In this document: in pieces, positions 10,919 to 20,737 of the stretch
How positions within the stretch are numbered: the first letter of the stretch is position 1
Layout: the number at the start of each line of letters is the position of its first letter
Origin: Serripes groenlandicus
Taxonomy: Eukaryota > Mollusca > Bivalvia > Cardiida > Cardiidae
Direction of reading: 5' to 3'
DNA length: 64,000 bases
Assembly: GCA_031761405.1 (NCBI GenBank)
Contig: JASEVX010000001.1
Location: forward strand, 44,929,669-44,993,668
Notes under the pieces: model-generated
Told to the model about the DNA's origin: nothing
The model's input: the letters and a program-made list of their open reading frames with translations, nothing else
The model's database searches: none
Made by a program: the position numbers and the translations under genes

Positions 10919-11090
10919 TTCAAGACATTTCTGTATTTTTTCCAGAGACTGGTTACAGAACTGAAGAGTTTCCAGCATGCCAGTCTGGGTGGCACATTTC
11001 ATTGCGTTTGGTCTGTCTTGGACCTGTCTCATTATGTCCTTCCAAGACTTGTCCACTTGGGAAAACATGGTGTACTCGGGCTTCAGTTGT
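10919..11090 (-). CDS. Dynein heavy chain exon 28 (linker)
   Basis: 172 nt: 1 nt + 57 codons. QLKPEYTMFSQVDKSWKDIM, RQVQDRPNAMKCATQTGMLE, TLQFCNQSLEKIQKCLE. It matches 'QLP.E...F..VDKSWK.IM.......A......GLLE....N..LE.IQK.LE' of axonemal heavy chains. The acceptor is ccccactcag and the donor GAA/gtaagt. Confidence 0.99.
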
Positions 11091-11139
11091 CTGAGTGGGG
11101 AAAACAAGATCATGTAATACACTGAACACTTAAATGATG

Positions 11140-11600
11140 TTATCAACCATTCCCACATGCAGACATGTTTTTCCAAACATCTTTGATATACAGTAGACAC
11201 ATTTTGAAAAACAAAGTGACAAAAGGAGAATTCGCTCATCATGAGCAAATTCCCATTTGCAAGATTAATTTTAACTCCATTCCATTTTTCCTTGATGTTT
11301 CTATGAGTCGCTTGCTAGAGACATTTTGAAAGATTCATGATTAATGATATGAGAAAAGCATTAATGTCTATTTCTTTATTAAGAAATCAATTATGTAATA
11401 CATATTGGTTATAATTAAACCGATTTATTTACATCAATTACGAAACCGGCCTTTCAGTTTATATTAACCCTTTCCCTCATACATCAATTCTGTAGCAGAC
11501 AAATTTAAAAACCGCACTATATCAAAATATCGCTGAGCAAACGCCAATGCTTGTCCATATTTTCTAAGTTAAAAATTGTGCATAATTATTAAAGCCAGAG
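11140..11600. mobile_element. TTAA MITE remnants in the intron upstream of exon 28
   Basis: 11140-11275 has cccacatgcagaca, the hairpin core (gacaaaaggagaattcgctc / atgagcaaattc) and no right end. A second left end starts at ttaaccctttccctcatac (11466) and decays by about 11600. Confidence 0.7.
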
Positions 11601-11714
11601 ATATGTGACTTGGTATAGACATGCGTATTGTTCCTAGGAACATGTTTACCAAGTTTCATTTGTAAATGTTGAATAGTTTTTGAGGTATCAAAATAACCAG
11701 ACTTGTTTTCTCCA

Positions 11715-12710
11715 ACAAGAGGGCCATGATGGCCCTATATCGCTCACCTGATTTAATAGAACTTCAATAGTTTTCAAAGTTTTTACTCTTTTTAGGGAAA
11801 ACAAGCTCCGCCCCCTGGCGGCCATGTTTTTCAACGGATCAAAAATATTTAAACAATCTTGGTAAAGGGTGCCCCAAGGAACATTTGTGCAAAATAATTT
11901 TTAAATCGGGCCAGTACTTTTGGACAAGAAGATTTTTAAAGTTTTAACAATGCACATATAAGGAAAACAAGCTCCGCCCCCTGGCCGCCATGTTTTTCAA
12001 CGGATTGGAAATATTTGTACAATCTTGGTAAAGGGTGCACCAAGGAACATTTGTGCAAAATTATTTTCAAATCGGCCCAGTACTTTTGGACAAGAAGATT
12101 TTACAAAGTTTTAACAATGCATATATAATGAAAACAGGCTCCGCCCCCTGGCGGCCATGTTTTTCAACGGATTGGAAATATTTGAACAATCTTGGTAAAG
12201 AGTGTCCCAAGGAACATTTGTGCAAAATAATTTTCAAATCGGGCCAGTACTTTTGGACAAGAAGATTTTTAAAGTTTTAACAATGCACATGTAAGGAAAA
12301 TAAGCTCCGCCCCCCTGGCGGCCATGTTTTTCAACGGATTGGAAATATTTGAACAATCTTGGTAGAGGGTACCTCAAGGAACATTTGTGTAAAATAATTT
12401 TCAAATCGGGCCAGTACTTTTGGACAAGAAGATTTTTTAAGATTTGGCAATTTTTCCCTTTTCTGATGCCGCAGCAACCAAAGTTCTACTTGGAATTAAT
12501 TTCTTTGAACAACTTTGAAAGAGGACTACCTAAGGACCATTCCTGTGAAGTTATTTTGAAATCTGTTCATTGGTTTAGTAGGAGAAGTCATTTGTAGGAA
12601 ATTGTTAACAGACGCCGACGACGACAACGACGACGACGCAGACGACGACGGACGCCGGACGGTGAGTGATCACAAAAGCTCACCTTGCACTTCGTGCTTA
12701 GGTGAGCTAA
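11715..12710 (+). mobile_element. Helitron/Pearl-like element, four ~167-bp tandem units
   Basis: 5' acaagagggccatgatggcc and ctatatcgctcacctga. Units marked by gctccgcccc at 11804, 11971, 12138 and 12304. Then a (gac)n tract (12610-12655) and cggacggtgagtgatcacaa. The 3' end agctcacct-tgcacttcgtgc-ttaggtgagctaa forms a hairpin directly before CTAA. A CTRR terminus with an adjacent hairpin is a Helitron trait. The element has no RepHel protein. Confidence 0.8.
12610..12660 (+). repeat. (gac)n trinucleotide tract
   Basis: Interrupted gac/gacgac repeats inside the 3' part of the 11715 element. Equivalent microsatellites occupy the same position in the other elements of this class. Confidence 0.9.
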
Positions 12711-12973
12711 AAATCACAGGACTATTGTCTGTATTAATAAGAACCTTAACCTTGTTTTTGTTCCATATGAATATTTAAACTGGTTTTAACAGAGGCAGGA
12801 AGGAGTCCCGATAACTTATAAGTAAACTGCATGTAACATTTGACCCCAATTACTACTTACTTCTTACTTCATAATAAAATCCTTACAAACGTTCATGTCT
12901 TATTGAAAATGGGGCTAGGGTAGTGCATGCATAATTTTTGAGAATTAGAGTATAAGGAAAAGGAATTACTCAC

Positions 12974-13095
12974 TTTTGAATATCAGGTGTTGAGAAAATT
13001 TGTTCCAGGTACAGCCAGTTCCTTTGACAGGCCATCCATTCTTCCAGAGTTTTGGCGAAGATATTCAACTTTCTCTCCCATTCTTCTACTAGAGG
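12974..13095 (-). CDS. Dynein heavy chain exon 27 (linker, CQRNWLYLEQIF)
   Basis: 122 nt: 40 codons + 2 nt. PLVEEWERKLNIFAKTLEEW then MACQRNWLYLEQIFSTPDIQ. The string CQRNWLYLE(x)IF is the single most conserved sequence of the dynein linker, so this exon fixes the family. The acceptor is gtctctacag and the donor CAAAA/gtgagt. A Pearl/Helitron-like element ends 264 bp downstream of the exon. Confidence 0.99.
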
Positions 13096-13714
13096 CTGTA
13101 GAGACAATTCATCATGAAAATATATGCAATATTTGTTTAGGTACGAATTGTTTTATGATAGTATTGCAGCAACTGTAGATCTATATGAAATAAATTTTGC
13201 TTTTTGTTTCATTTAGTTTATTTGCCTTGTTGGCAGTACCAATCAATTTCGCACAATCTAAATACCTACATCAATATGGCACCATATAAATCATTTGTCT
13301 ATTTGTACTTTAAATGACTATAAAAATGTGAGTTCTGCTATTTTAAGACATCATCATTTCAAAACATGTAAAAAAAAAACAATATACACAATACAGTATT
13401 CATTGCAAAATTTAGCAAAAGTGTCTTTCAAACACTTCTGCATTACATATAATAACAAATCGATTTGTAATGTCACATGTCTAATTTTTAATCATGACAT
13501 TGAACTGTGACCTTGGCCTAGCTGACCTCAAGCACAATTCAAATCTCTCAATGTAAGAGGGCCTTCATAAAGTTTGGTCAGCCACAAACCATGTTTTAAC
13601 TTGGATAACAAAAACATTCATTTGGATAATTTTAGCACAGGCATATCGATCCTAATATTTTAATGCGTATTTACATGATATGAATATGAAGAAGAATGAT
13701 TTATCATGACCTAC

Positions 13715-13873
13715 TTTTATAGGGCCCACATATCTGGAGCCCCTGATGGTTCCTATGGTAACCTGACTGTCTTCTAACTGAGCCATAATATCATCTGCTC
13801 CAGCAATGATAAATGTATCTCTGCCTGCATGTGCAAGATATCGGAAATCTGTGTTCTTCCATATATCTACAAT
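13715..13873 (-). CDS. Dynein heavy chain exon 26 (linker)
   Basis: 53 codons, phase 0/0: IVDIWKNTDFRYLAHAGRDT, FIIAGADDIMAQLEDSQVTI, GTIRGSRYVGPIK. It shows the linker pattern 'W....F.......D..I..G.DDI...L.DS.V...T..GSRY.GP'. The GSRYVGPIK ending fits the DNAH6/DNAH14/DNAH10 type better than the 'GSPFIKP' of DNAH1/3/7/12 (from memory). The acceptor is taatttcag. The donor AAA/gtaggt is slightly off consensus. Confidence 0.97.
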
Positions 13874-14144
13874 CTGAAATTAAACAAAGAATGTAAAGTT
13901 TCTAATTTTCAATGGTTTTGGGGAATTATTTTTTTCAAGCATTTTTTGGCAAGTAAAATATCATTGAAAATAATTTCCAAAACTGTTCAACTAAATGTGT
14001 AGCTGTGTATATTACATATTTAAAATCTATGGGATTTTCAATGAATTTATTGATGTATTTGGATTGGTTTCAATATTGTTCCATATGCAGCATAAAGTGT
14101 ACTCTCACTTAGCCACACCCATTTTCTGACACTCTGTAACATAC

Positions 14145-14225
14145 CTTCTGTAACATGTTTTCCAATGTGGCTTCATTACTTGCTGTTGTAGAGATGTCTT
14201 GAATTTTCTCTTTGTGCTTGAAAAT
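14145..14225 (-). CDS. Dynein heavy chain exon 25 (linker)
   Basis: 27 codons, phase 0/0: IFKHKEKIQDISTTASNEAT then LENMLQK. It carries the conserved 'I.DIS..AS.E..LE..L.K' motif that follows the RHW block in every axonemal heavy chain. The acceptor is atttcag and the donor AAG/gtatgt. Confidence 0.97.
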
Positions 14226-14299
14226 CTGAAATGAAAATAACATTCATTTTTATGAGCTAGATGCATAGATAAAGCTAAATAGAAATAAACTTGCCCTGA

Positions 14300-14622
14300 T
14301 GCATAGAACATGTTATGCATTAGAAGCAGATGACTAAAACATTGTTGGAAAAGATGAAATGTCTCCTTTTCTCCCATTGGTTTCTACTGGGTTTTTAATA
14401 TTTGACATGGCTAGGTCAGGAAGCGGCATTAAACTAGTTCCTTCAAGAAATTTACTTTGGTAAGGAGTCTGTACATTATGAGCGATTTCTCGTTTTGCCA
14501 TAATGTTTTCAACTTTATTCATTAAGTGTTCTTTCATTTATAGAAGGCTTCCATATTTTCCACTAAGTGTTTCAAAAGTTGTCTGTTGCAGATTTTTTGT
14601 ATGTTGGAAAAGGTAAATAGAA
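14300..14622. mobile_element. Diverged TTAA MITE between exons 25 and 24
   Basis: The right half is clear (gcgatttctcgttttgccat, aatgttttcaactttattca, gttgtctgttgcagattttt, gtatgttggaaaagg). The left half is decayed and interrupted by ~100 bp of unrelated sequence (14370-14465). Confidence 0.7.
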
Positions 14623-14644
14623 TGAACTAACACAATATACTTAC

Positions 14645-14835
14645 ATTCATCTCTATCAAACTACCCAATGTAAATGACTTGTCCTTTCCAACAGTTTTAC
14701 CAATCAGTCGTTCAATTTGTTGCCAATGTCGGGGGCGCAGGAACTGGTTACGAAGACTTGTAATAACAGGCATACCCTGTTTGAAATCCATCACTTTCTC
14801 CTTGAGTCTCGGAACAACCTCATTGTGTGGAAGTC
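14645..14835 (-). CDS. Dynein heavy chain exon 24 (linker, DHC_N2)
   Basis: 191 nt: 2 nt + 63 codons. LPHNEVVPRLKEKVMDFKQG, MPVITSLRNQFLRPRHWQQI, ERLIGKTVGKDKSFTLGSLI, EMN. It contains the near-invariant 'P.V..LRN..L..RHW..I' signature of the dynein linker. The acceptor is acctattcag and the donor AAT/gtaagt. Confidence 0.98.
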
Positions 14836-15109
14836 CTGAATAGGTCAAAGAAAAAAACAAAGTGAAATGATCTTTCTATTTCAGAGACCATGAATTAAAT
14901 GACAAAATCTTTAACTGATCTGCTATGAAAGAGTTTGGATAATGAAATATTCTTATGGGATTTACAATCATGGGAACATCATTGTTCTAAGAAGCTTTTG
15001 ATGATAAGAAGTGCAGCAGTTTTAATGCTTTGAATTTACTAAACCAAGAGTGCTTCTTTGGTGACTTAAGAAATTACACAATATATTCAGCTAAATCAAC
15101 AGCTATTAC

Positions 15110-15345
15110 CTTTCTCTAACATAAACACAGTTTGAGAATATCTGTTGACATTTTTCTGCAATGTTTCAACAGGAAGAGCATCAAATGATGTTGCTGTCCA
15201 ATCATCAACAAGTTTTGTCCATTCCTCCTGGGATTGCCATAGCAACCGTCTCAAGGTCAGGTCACGCTCAATCTCTGCAAGGTCAGCTTGTATCTCCTGA
15301 GCACTCTGATCATCCTTTTTACCCATATTCATGTACATGTACTCC
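15110..15345 (-). CDS. Dynein heavy chain exon 23 (start of linker, DHC_N2)
   Basis: 236 nt: 1 nt + 78 codons + 1 nt. EYMYMNMGKKDDQSAQEIQA, DLAEIERDLTLRRLLWQSQE, EWTKLVDDWTATSFDALPVE, TLQKNVNRYSQTVFMLEK. The 'LR.LLW.S..EW..L...W....F..L..E.L' pattern is the classic start of DHC_N2 in axonemal dyneins. The linker is the lever that swings during the power stroke. The acceptor is aattttag and the donor AAAG/gtaata. Confidence 0.97.
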
Positions 15346-15569
15346 CTAAAATTTATAAATACTTTTTTTTTACAATTTTTTGATTTATTTTATTGGAGTT
15401 TTATTGGTCTTAGATACTACTTAAATGATTTCCTAGGCTAATTACAATTTTTAGACACATGAGCCTACTTGCATCAAATCAAATTGGGCTACATTTCTAG
15501 TGTTCAGTGATAGTTTCACATAGAACTATGTTTAATGCTGGAAAATGGTGAAGTCTTTGAAGAGTTTGC

Positions 15570-15793
15570 ATAGCTATTTCCCACAGTCATACACTAATTG
15601 ACAAGAGTACAGCAGACTTTGAAACATTGAGGGAAAAAGAAGTAATTGCTCATCATGAACAGATTGTCCTTTTATCCCAATGATTTCAATTGAATTCAAT
15701 AATAATACTTTCATTTTGAGAGATTTCACATATTTTACCAATATGTTTTTTAAGTTGTTTGCTGTACATTTGTTATATGTAGGAAAGGGTTAA
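15570..15793. mobile_element. TTAA MITE, left end degraded
   Basis: The left side reads atttcccacagtcatac (no TTAA). The centre is gtaattgctcatcatgaaca. The right end ttatatgtaggaaagggttaa is intact with TTAA at 15790-15793. Confidence 0.8.
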
Positions 15794-16112
15794 TGCTGAT
15801 AAACAGGGAAGGCTGTGAAGAGTCTTCACAGACCAGGGCTCATCGGAACATTTGTGTAGTCACAGCAAGCAAAACTCTTTTCATCTCAAACATCTACTAT
15901 TCATATGATAGTATACTGGGGTCTGCTAAGTTTGTGAGCCTAAGCATTCAAAGTTGTATGCTGCTTAGGACTAAATTATTCTTTAGACATCAGAGAATCT
16001 TTAAATGCTTCTTGGTTGACTTGGTTGTACAAAGTCACCTAGAAAAGGATAAGAATAATGATGTCATGAACTTGGAATAATCACAAAATTAAAAATGCTC
16101 TATAATACTTAC

Positions 16113-16399
16113 TCTCCAATCAGATTCCTCTTTGAACTAGACATTGAGCTTCCAAATCTCTCCTGATAGCTGCCGTAACTTCTGGCTTTAATTGACAAAG
16201 CCTGTACTTCTTCTTGTAGAAACTTGATGGTCTCCAAAGCTCCTAGAGCATTTGTATCTGTATGTAGCAGGTCTGGGTCTCGAACCTGGTTCTTCAGGTC
16301 CATTAACTTGCTACTGATGCTGTAGATCAGTGCATCAAGGTCATGACTAAATTTCCTAATGTTTTCATCCTTTTTGGCATCAGAAAACAGAATAATGTT
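16113..16399 (-). CDS. Dynein heavy chain exon 22
   Basis: 287 nt: 95 codons + 2 nt. NIILFSDAKKDENIRKFSHD, LDALIYSISSKLMDLKNQVR, DPDLLHTDTNALGALETIKF, LQEEVQALSIKARSYGSYQE, RFGSSMSSSKRNLIG. Corresponds to '..F...L..DL..L..E....K...QDP.ILD......K...IL..LQ..L..L...A..Y..YQ..F' of axonemal chains, the helical lead-in to the linker domain. The acceptor is tttttccag and the donor GGAGA/gtaagt. Confidence 0.96.
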
Positions 16400-16439
16400 C
16401 TGGAAAAAATCACCATTGAGTTGTTACCCAGTGAGCTGT

Positions 16440-16810
16440 TAAACGTTACCAACATCCAGAAACAATTGCAGCAGAGGACTTAAGAAACCATTGGAGGTAA
16501 TGAGAAATTGCTCATGATGAGTAATTCTCCTTTTACCACTATGTTTTCTACTCTATATTAAAGTTGCATTTTCATTTAGAGGGATTTCCCATATTTGCCC
16601 CTAGATGTGACCAAAGTCGCCTGCTGCAGATTCTTTATATGTGGGAAAAGGATTAACTTTTTCCCTTAATATTTTCTAATCTCTTTCCTAAATACCGATT
16701 CTGCAGCAGATGACTTAAAAAATACCTCGGCAAATATATGAAAAAATCTCTGTAAATAAAAGAATAATAATTGAATAGAGTTGAAAACATTGTGGCAAAC
16801 AGAGATATTG
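16440..16810. mobile_element. Two adjoining TTAA MITEs
   Basis: The first (about 16440-16656) ends tatatgtgggaaaaggattaa. The second starts at the shared ttaa (16653), has attctgcagcagatgactta and gttgaaaacattgtggcaaa, and fades after 16810. They share or abut at one TTAA, like the pair at 6469. Confidence 0.75.
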
Positions 16811-17019
16811 CTCAATCTAGTATATAATTATTTAAAAAAACAAATCTCAAAATACATCACATTTGAAGTCAAATTTGAAATAAAACGAATTAAATTATCT
16901 GACATTTCTCAATCTCCAAAATTGCAATATCTTTAGAATATTGAAGATTAGAAATGCATTATGTTCCTAGTTTTGCTTCCATACCAATTATCATATTTTC
17001 AAAGACATTCTATTTAAAC

Positions 17020-17245
17020 ATTATAACTGTTTCCCACATGCAACACAATTGAGGCAGAAAAATTTGAAATAATATTGGCAGAAATATGGAAAATCTATGT
17101 AAATTAAAGTATAATTACTAGTTAAAATTAAAAACATTCTGGCAAAGGAAAATTGCTCATTATGAGCAATTAATCGTTTTGTATTTTTTACCCTCAAAAG
17201 TTGTCTGCATGCATCTGTGTGAGTGAAATGATTTAGTTCACAGGA
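17020..17245. mobile_element. Old TTAA MITE copy
   Basis: tttcccacatgcaacacaat, the core gaaaattgctcattatgagc and a right block gtctgcatgcatctgtgtga. Terminal TTAA sites have been lost. Confidence 0.65.
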
Positions 17246-17384
17246 ACATGCATATCACATATACCTAGATACTATAATCAAGACAAACTGTGACGGACTG
17301 ACAACCAGACAGACAAAAACAAGTGATCCTTGAATGTCACTTTTCCAAGGCAGGTGACACAAAAACTACATAGAACATTTATAT

Positions 17385-17606
17385 TTTCCCACCTGCAGAT
17401 GCATTTTGGCGCAATAGCAGCAGACGACTTTTGAAAACATTGCGGCCAAAGGTGAAATTGCTTATGATGAGCAATTTCTCCTTTGGCCACAATCTTTTCA
17501 ATTTTTTTTAACAATTAAGCTATCATTTATGGAGATTTTTCAGGTTTTTGTCAACATACTTTCGAAGTCATCTGCTGCAGATTGGTTGTATGTGGTAAAA
17601 GGTTAA
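17385..17606. mobile_element. TTAA MITE ending ~11 bp from the exon 21 donor
   Basis: cccacctgcagatgcatttt, gcagcagacgacttttgaaa, hairpin core gaaattgcttatgatgagca, right end gttgtatgtggtaaaaggttaa (TTAA 17603-17606). Exon 21 ends at 17619. Confidence 0.85.
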
Positions 17607-17618
17607 ACAATATTTCAC

Positions 17619-17837
17619 CTTTAGTGTGATAAAATCAGGTCCCAAGGTTTGGTACAGGGCTAGTTCCTCATCAGTCACTTGAACATAATAGTCCTTGGCA
17701 ATAGTAAACAGCTTGTTCACAACTTCAAACTCTCTTTCAAGGGCTGGTAACTCTGCGGACATTTTGCCAAGGAAAGACAAATGCTCTACAAACTGTTCAA
17801 CAGATTTAGGATACCTATCAAGTTTTTTGGAAGCACC
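17619..17837 (-). CDS. Dynein heavy chain exon 21
   Basis: 73 codons, phase 0/0: GASKKLDRYPKSVEQFVEHL, SFLGKMSAELPALEREFEVV, NKLFTIAKDYYVQVTDEELA, LYQTLGPDFITLK. It aligns well with '..TTTEYVHSLLFLDEIQERI..LE.E...V..MY.LMEQY.V..PPEDFA.F.TM' of DNAH6 (from memory): the helical bundle leading to the linker. The acceptor is tttcttacag and the donor AAG/gtgaaa. A TTAA MITE ends at 17606, so element sequence begins about a dozen bases into the downstream intron. Confidence 0.96.
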
Positions 17838-18060
17838 CTGTAAGAAAAACATTAAAACATGTTTGAATTTTGACAAAATCAGAAAGGACGATATTGAATA
17901 AGGGGTCATATTGACCCCCATTTTTAACCATTTTCATATTTTTATGTTTTTTGGTGCAAGAAAATGAAGGAAGATGGTTGTATTTGTCACATTTAAAAAT
18001 AGACATGACTTTCATTTCAAAATTAACTATGAGCACATTTTTGCAAGTCTATCGTATTTT

Positions 18061-18081
18061 AATAAAAAAAAAAAAAAAAAA
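18061..18081 (+). repeat. poly(A) tract
   Basis: A run of about 20 A within the intron between exons 21 and 20. It is a simple repeat, with no retroposon body seen upstream. Confidence 0.9.
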
Positions 18082-18285
18082 TATTTGGATTGGCAACTTT
18101 CATCAGATGACACAATTGTGATCGTATTAAATTTTGATTTTTTTAAGTCCTCATTTCTCATTTACATGCATGACAATACTTTTATTGTTTATCAAACCCA
18201 ATCAGGTGTAGGCATCTTTTAATATTGATTGGAATAAACTTCTATTCTTTCATAGACCAGAATATATGTCTAAAGCATAATTTAC

Positions 18286-18459
18286 CTTGATAATGGTAAG
18301 AAGGTCTTCATTCCTCTTGATGGCTATGATTGGTAGAGCCTTGTTGACTCTGGCCACGATATTTTCTGGATGGGGAAGACAAGTGTCTCTGTATATCTTA
18401 CTGTGTACCTGTATCATTGCAATACGGCGGAATACGGTCATCCTTTTCATCTGACGAAT
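18286..18459 (-). CDS. Dynein heavy chain exon 20
   Basis: 58 codons, phase 0/0: IRQMKRMTVFRRIAMIQVHS, KIYRDTCLPHPENIVARVNK, ALPIIAIKRNEDLLTIIK. It matches the DNAH6 segment '..NVGLLLIDTRLLREKLIPSP...L..L...LP' (from memory): a short strand-like 'IAMIQVHSKIYRDTCLPHP' with the Leu-Pro-x-Pro turn. The acceptor is tttattgcag and the donor AAG/gtaaat. Confidence 0.95.
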
Positions 18460-18528
18460 CTGCAATAAATCAATTATGTTATTCAAAACCATTCTCTTGC
18501 CAAACTAAGCCATACACAGGTACATTCA

Positions 18529-18710
18529 TTAACCCTTGTCCACATGCAAATGAGTTTCGACATGTTGACAGTAACTAACTTTTGAAATCATGGTTGGAAC
18601 AGGAAAAATCGTTCTGAGAACAGAAGAAATTGCTCAGAACAATTTCTTCTTTTCCCACAAAAGTGTTTCTAATCTATTCTGAACTGATGCCATCATGCAT
18701 AAATATTCCC
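18529..18710. mobile_element. TTAA MITE, right end missing
   Basis: Left TTAA at 18529-18532, then cccttgtccacatgcaaatg. The centre has been reshuffled to a shorter palindrome (gaagaaattgctcagaacaa / tttcttctttt). It decays before exon 19. Confidence 0.7.
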
Positions 18711-18753
18711 CCCCATTATTATAATCCCACAACAAATGACAACTACAACTTAC

Positions 18754-18876
18754 CATTTCTGTATGTGTAGACAGAACAGTGCTAAACTCCTCTGTAGACC
18801 ATGGTCTTCTAGCCATTGATTCCTCTAAATGGAGGCGCATGCATTTGTCAACCATGACACAAAAATTTTCAAAGTT
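18754..18876 (-). CDS. Dynein heavy chain exon 19
   Basis: 41 codons, phase 0/0: NFENFCVMVDKCMRLHLEES then MARRPWSTEEFSTVLSTHTEM. The Trp-Ser/Thr-x-Glu-Glu-Phe pattern marks the region just before the basic 'R.....G...I....L' helix of the tail. The acceptor is gttttgcag and the donor ATG/gtaagt. A Pearl-like element begins just upstream of it in the intron (18909). Confidence 0.93.
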
Positions 18877-18908
18877 CTGCAAAACAAGAGAAACAATACA
18901 AGTGATAA

Positions 18909-19370
18909 AAAATATAACTAGAACTATCACTGAAGATGATAAATACCCCCTAAATAGCACATTGACCTACATCATAACTTAATAAGTAAAAGGGCCATAA
19001 CTATGTAAAATAAGAGCACCGCGTACGGCACAGACGCTTGACTGATAGAAAACAGAAAAAAAGCTGAGCTGAACAAAAAACCTTAACCGGACGACCACGC
19101 CGCCGCCGCCGCCGACAACGACGCCAGGGTCATGACAATAGCTCTCGTTTTTTCAAAAGTCAAGCTAATAACATGCAATTGTAACCCCTTTAGGATATGC
19201 ACATCTCCTCTTGGTATAAAGGGTTCATGTACATTTTTATTGAATTCCACCCAGTGGTTTGTAAGAAATAGGCCGGACAAAATATGGCTTCCGGCCGACC
19301 GACAGACAGACAGACAGCATGACAGCAGTGACTCCTATATACCCCCTCTTCTTCGAAAGGGGGTATAATA
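18909..19370 (+). mobile_element. Pearl-like element interrupted by a CTAA-ended element
   Basis: Same family as 4607-5690: tagaactatcactgaagatg, ataaatacccccta, one core unit, (gaca)n and ccccctcttcttcgaaagggggtat at the end. The core is split at 19010/19169 by the 158-bp element listed separately; removing that insert restores the core sequence seen in the 4607 copy. Confidence 0.85.
19011..19168 (+). mobile_element. 158-bp Helitron-like element (agagcaccgcgtacggc), nested
   Basis: Starts taagagcaccgcgtacggca, contains gccgccgccgcc, and ends gtcaagctaa. The left flank ends in A and the right flank begins with T, with no duplication, i.e. insertion between A and T as Helitrons do; the 3' end CTAA fits CTRR. 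Other copies at 24586-24747 and 27706-27892. They differ mainly in the length of the gcc tract. Confidence 0.8.
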
Positions 19371-19721
19371 ATACAAATGAGGTATTACAACAAAAAGAAT
19401 GTCATATGGCCCTGCAAAGCTCCCCTGAGTACTTTGGTATTGTTTTTTTCCCAATGAGATTTTTTGGTAAAATTTCACCTAAAGAACATTTCAGCTTCAA
19501 TATCTTATAATCAGATAAGCAATATTTCCTTTTCCCATGATGTTTCCAATTTTAAAAGTATCAATAGTATACATTCCATAATCCAGATGTTATAATTAAA
19601 TCCACAGATGTTTTCCAAGAAAAGGACTTTGAACATTTCATATAGAGTAAACAATTCATGTACATCACTACAACACATCACTAAATACTAAATTTTCTGA
19701 ATTTTGAATCAAATTACTTAC

Positions 19722-19954
19722 AGTTGCAAACTGTTTGACAAGCTCCATCTCCATAGTAACATATGTCCCAAGTTCATTAAGCAGTCCTTGATATTCAGGG
19801 TCATCACCAAACACAAACTCAAGGTCAGGCCAAGGTCGTACAAGCTCCTGCATCTCCTGCTTCTCTTCCTCATCAAAGTTCAACTTAAGGTCAAATAGAG
19901 GTGGTCGACAGAACACAGATAGCCTTGGTTCTCTGGTCATTGATACAAACTGAG
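19722..19954 (-). CDS. Dynein heavy chain exon 18
   Basis: 233 nt: 2 nt completing Ala, then 77 codons. QFVSMTREPRLSVFCRPPLF, DLKLNFDEEEKQEMQELVRP, WPDLEFVFGDDPEYQGLLNE, then TYVTMEMELVKQFAT. The block 'VFGDDPEY..LL..L...V....E...QFA' parallels 'VFEDDKNFHTIISQIKETIQAAFESA' of DNAH6 (from memory). The acceptor is tttttag and the donor ACT/gtaagt. The intron upstream (5.4 kb) is the satellite-like region at 20-23.6 kb. Confidence 0.94.
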
Positions 19955-20107
19955 CTAAAAATGGATAAAAAACAAAAGTGGTTGACAGATCACAGAAAGC
20001 CTAGGTTCTCTTGGCATTAACACAATCTGAGCCAAAAATGGAATAAAAACAAAAGTGATCTACAGAATACTGATAGCTTTGGTTTTCTGGTCATTGAGAC
20101 AAACTGC

Positions 20108-20585
20108 GATTTAAATGAAACCCAACAAGAGCATGCTTACCAACCCTTCAGATTCAATTGTGAGTCTAACGATTTTAATAGGGTAACTCCACCCCCACAA
20201 TCGTAAGGTAACGACAGCGCGCTCGACTTTACAACGCTTATTCACTTAAGCACTATTTCCGTATATTGCCTTTAAGTACTATTAAATCATCTATACTCTA
20301 TATGTAAAGGCAACTGAATAGATACATACATTTAAATATATATAATTTAAAAATCAAATTTCCTAAGTCAATCAAGGGCCATAACTCCATATTTAGGATA
20401 CAATGGAGTTATGTAACCTAATTGTGTGATGGTCCTTAACAAATGTGTGAAGTATGAAGACTGATTTGAATGAAGGGTATTAGACTTATAAATGAAAATG
20501 CCAGCTTGCCCTAAAACATTAACCGGACACCGACACTGGGGCGAGTAGTAAAGTTCCATTTTTCTTCGACTAGTCAAGCTAAAAT
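20108..20585 (+). mobile_element. Helitron/Pearl-like element (gacagcgcgctcgact type), degraded
   Basis: aacaagagcatgcttacc-like 5' part, acgacagcgcgctcgacttt at 20210, then body and the 3' end ggacaccgacactggggcga, gtagtaaag, ttcttcgactagtcaagcta. Shares both ends with the next element but has no tandem array. Confidence 0.7.
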
Positions 20586-20737
20586 CAAAACTTTAACGTT
20601 GAGCTAAACGCAAATGTTAAAACTGACTGAGTCCAAAAATAGCAAAACCTTGAAAAAAGGTTTTCCAAATGTTTGACACCAAATCCCGTTTGAAATGGTG
20701 AAGAACTATATTTGATAAATGAATGATCATAATTAAC

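Noticed and set aside
10883..11248. 121-codon minus frame as a complete small gene
   Set aside because: Only 10919-11090 is coding (dynein exon 28). The rest is intron and MITE read-through past good splice sites.
12035..12597. Repeated-domain protein (KEHLCKIIFKSGQYFWTRRF twice)
   Set aside because: These are frames through the 167-bp tandem units of a Helitron-like element, with stops and frame changes between units.
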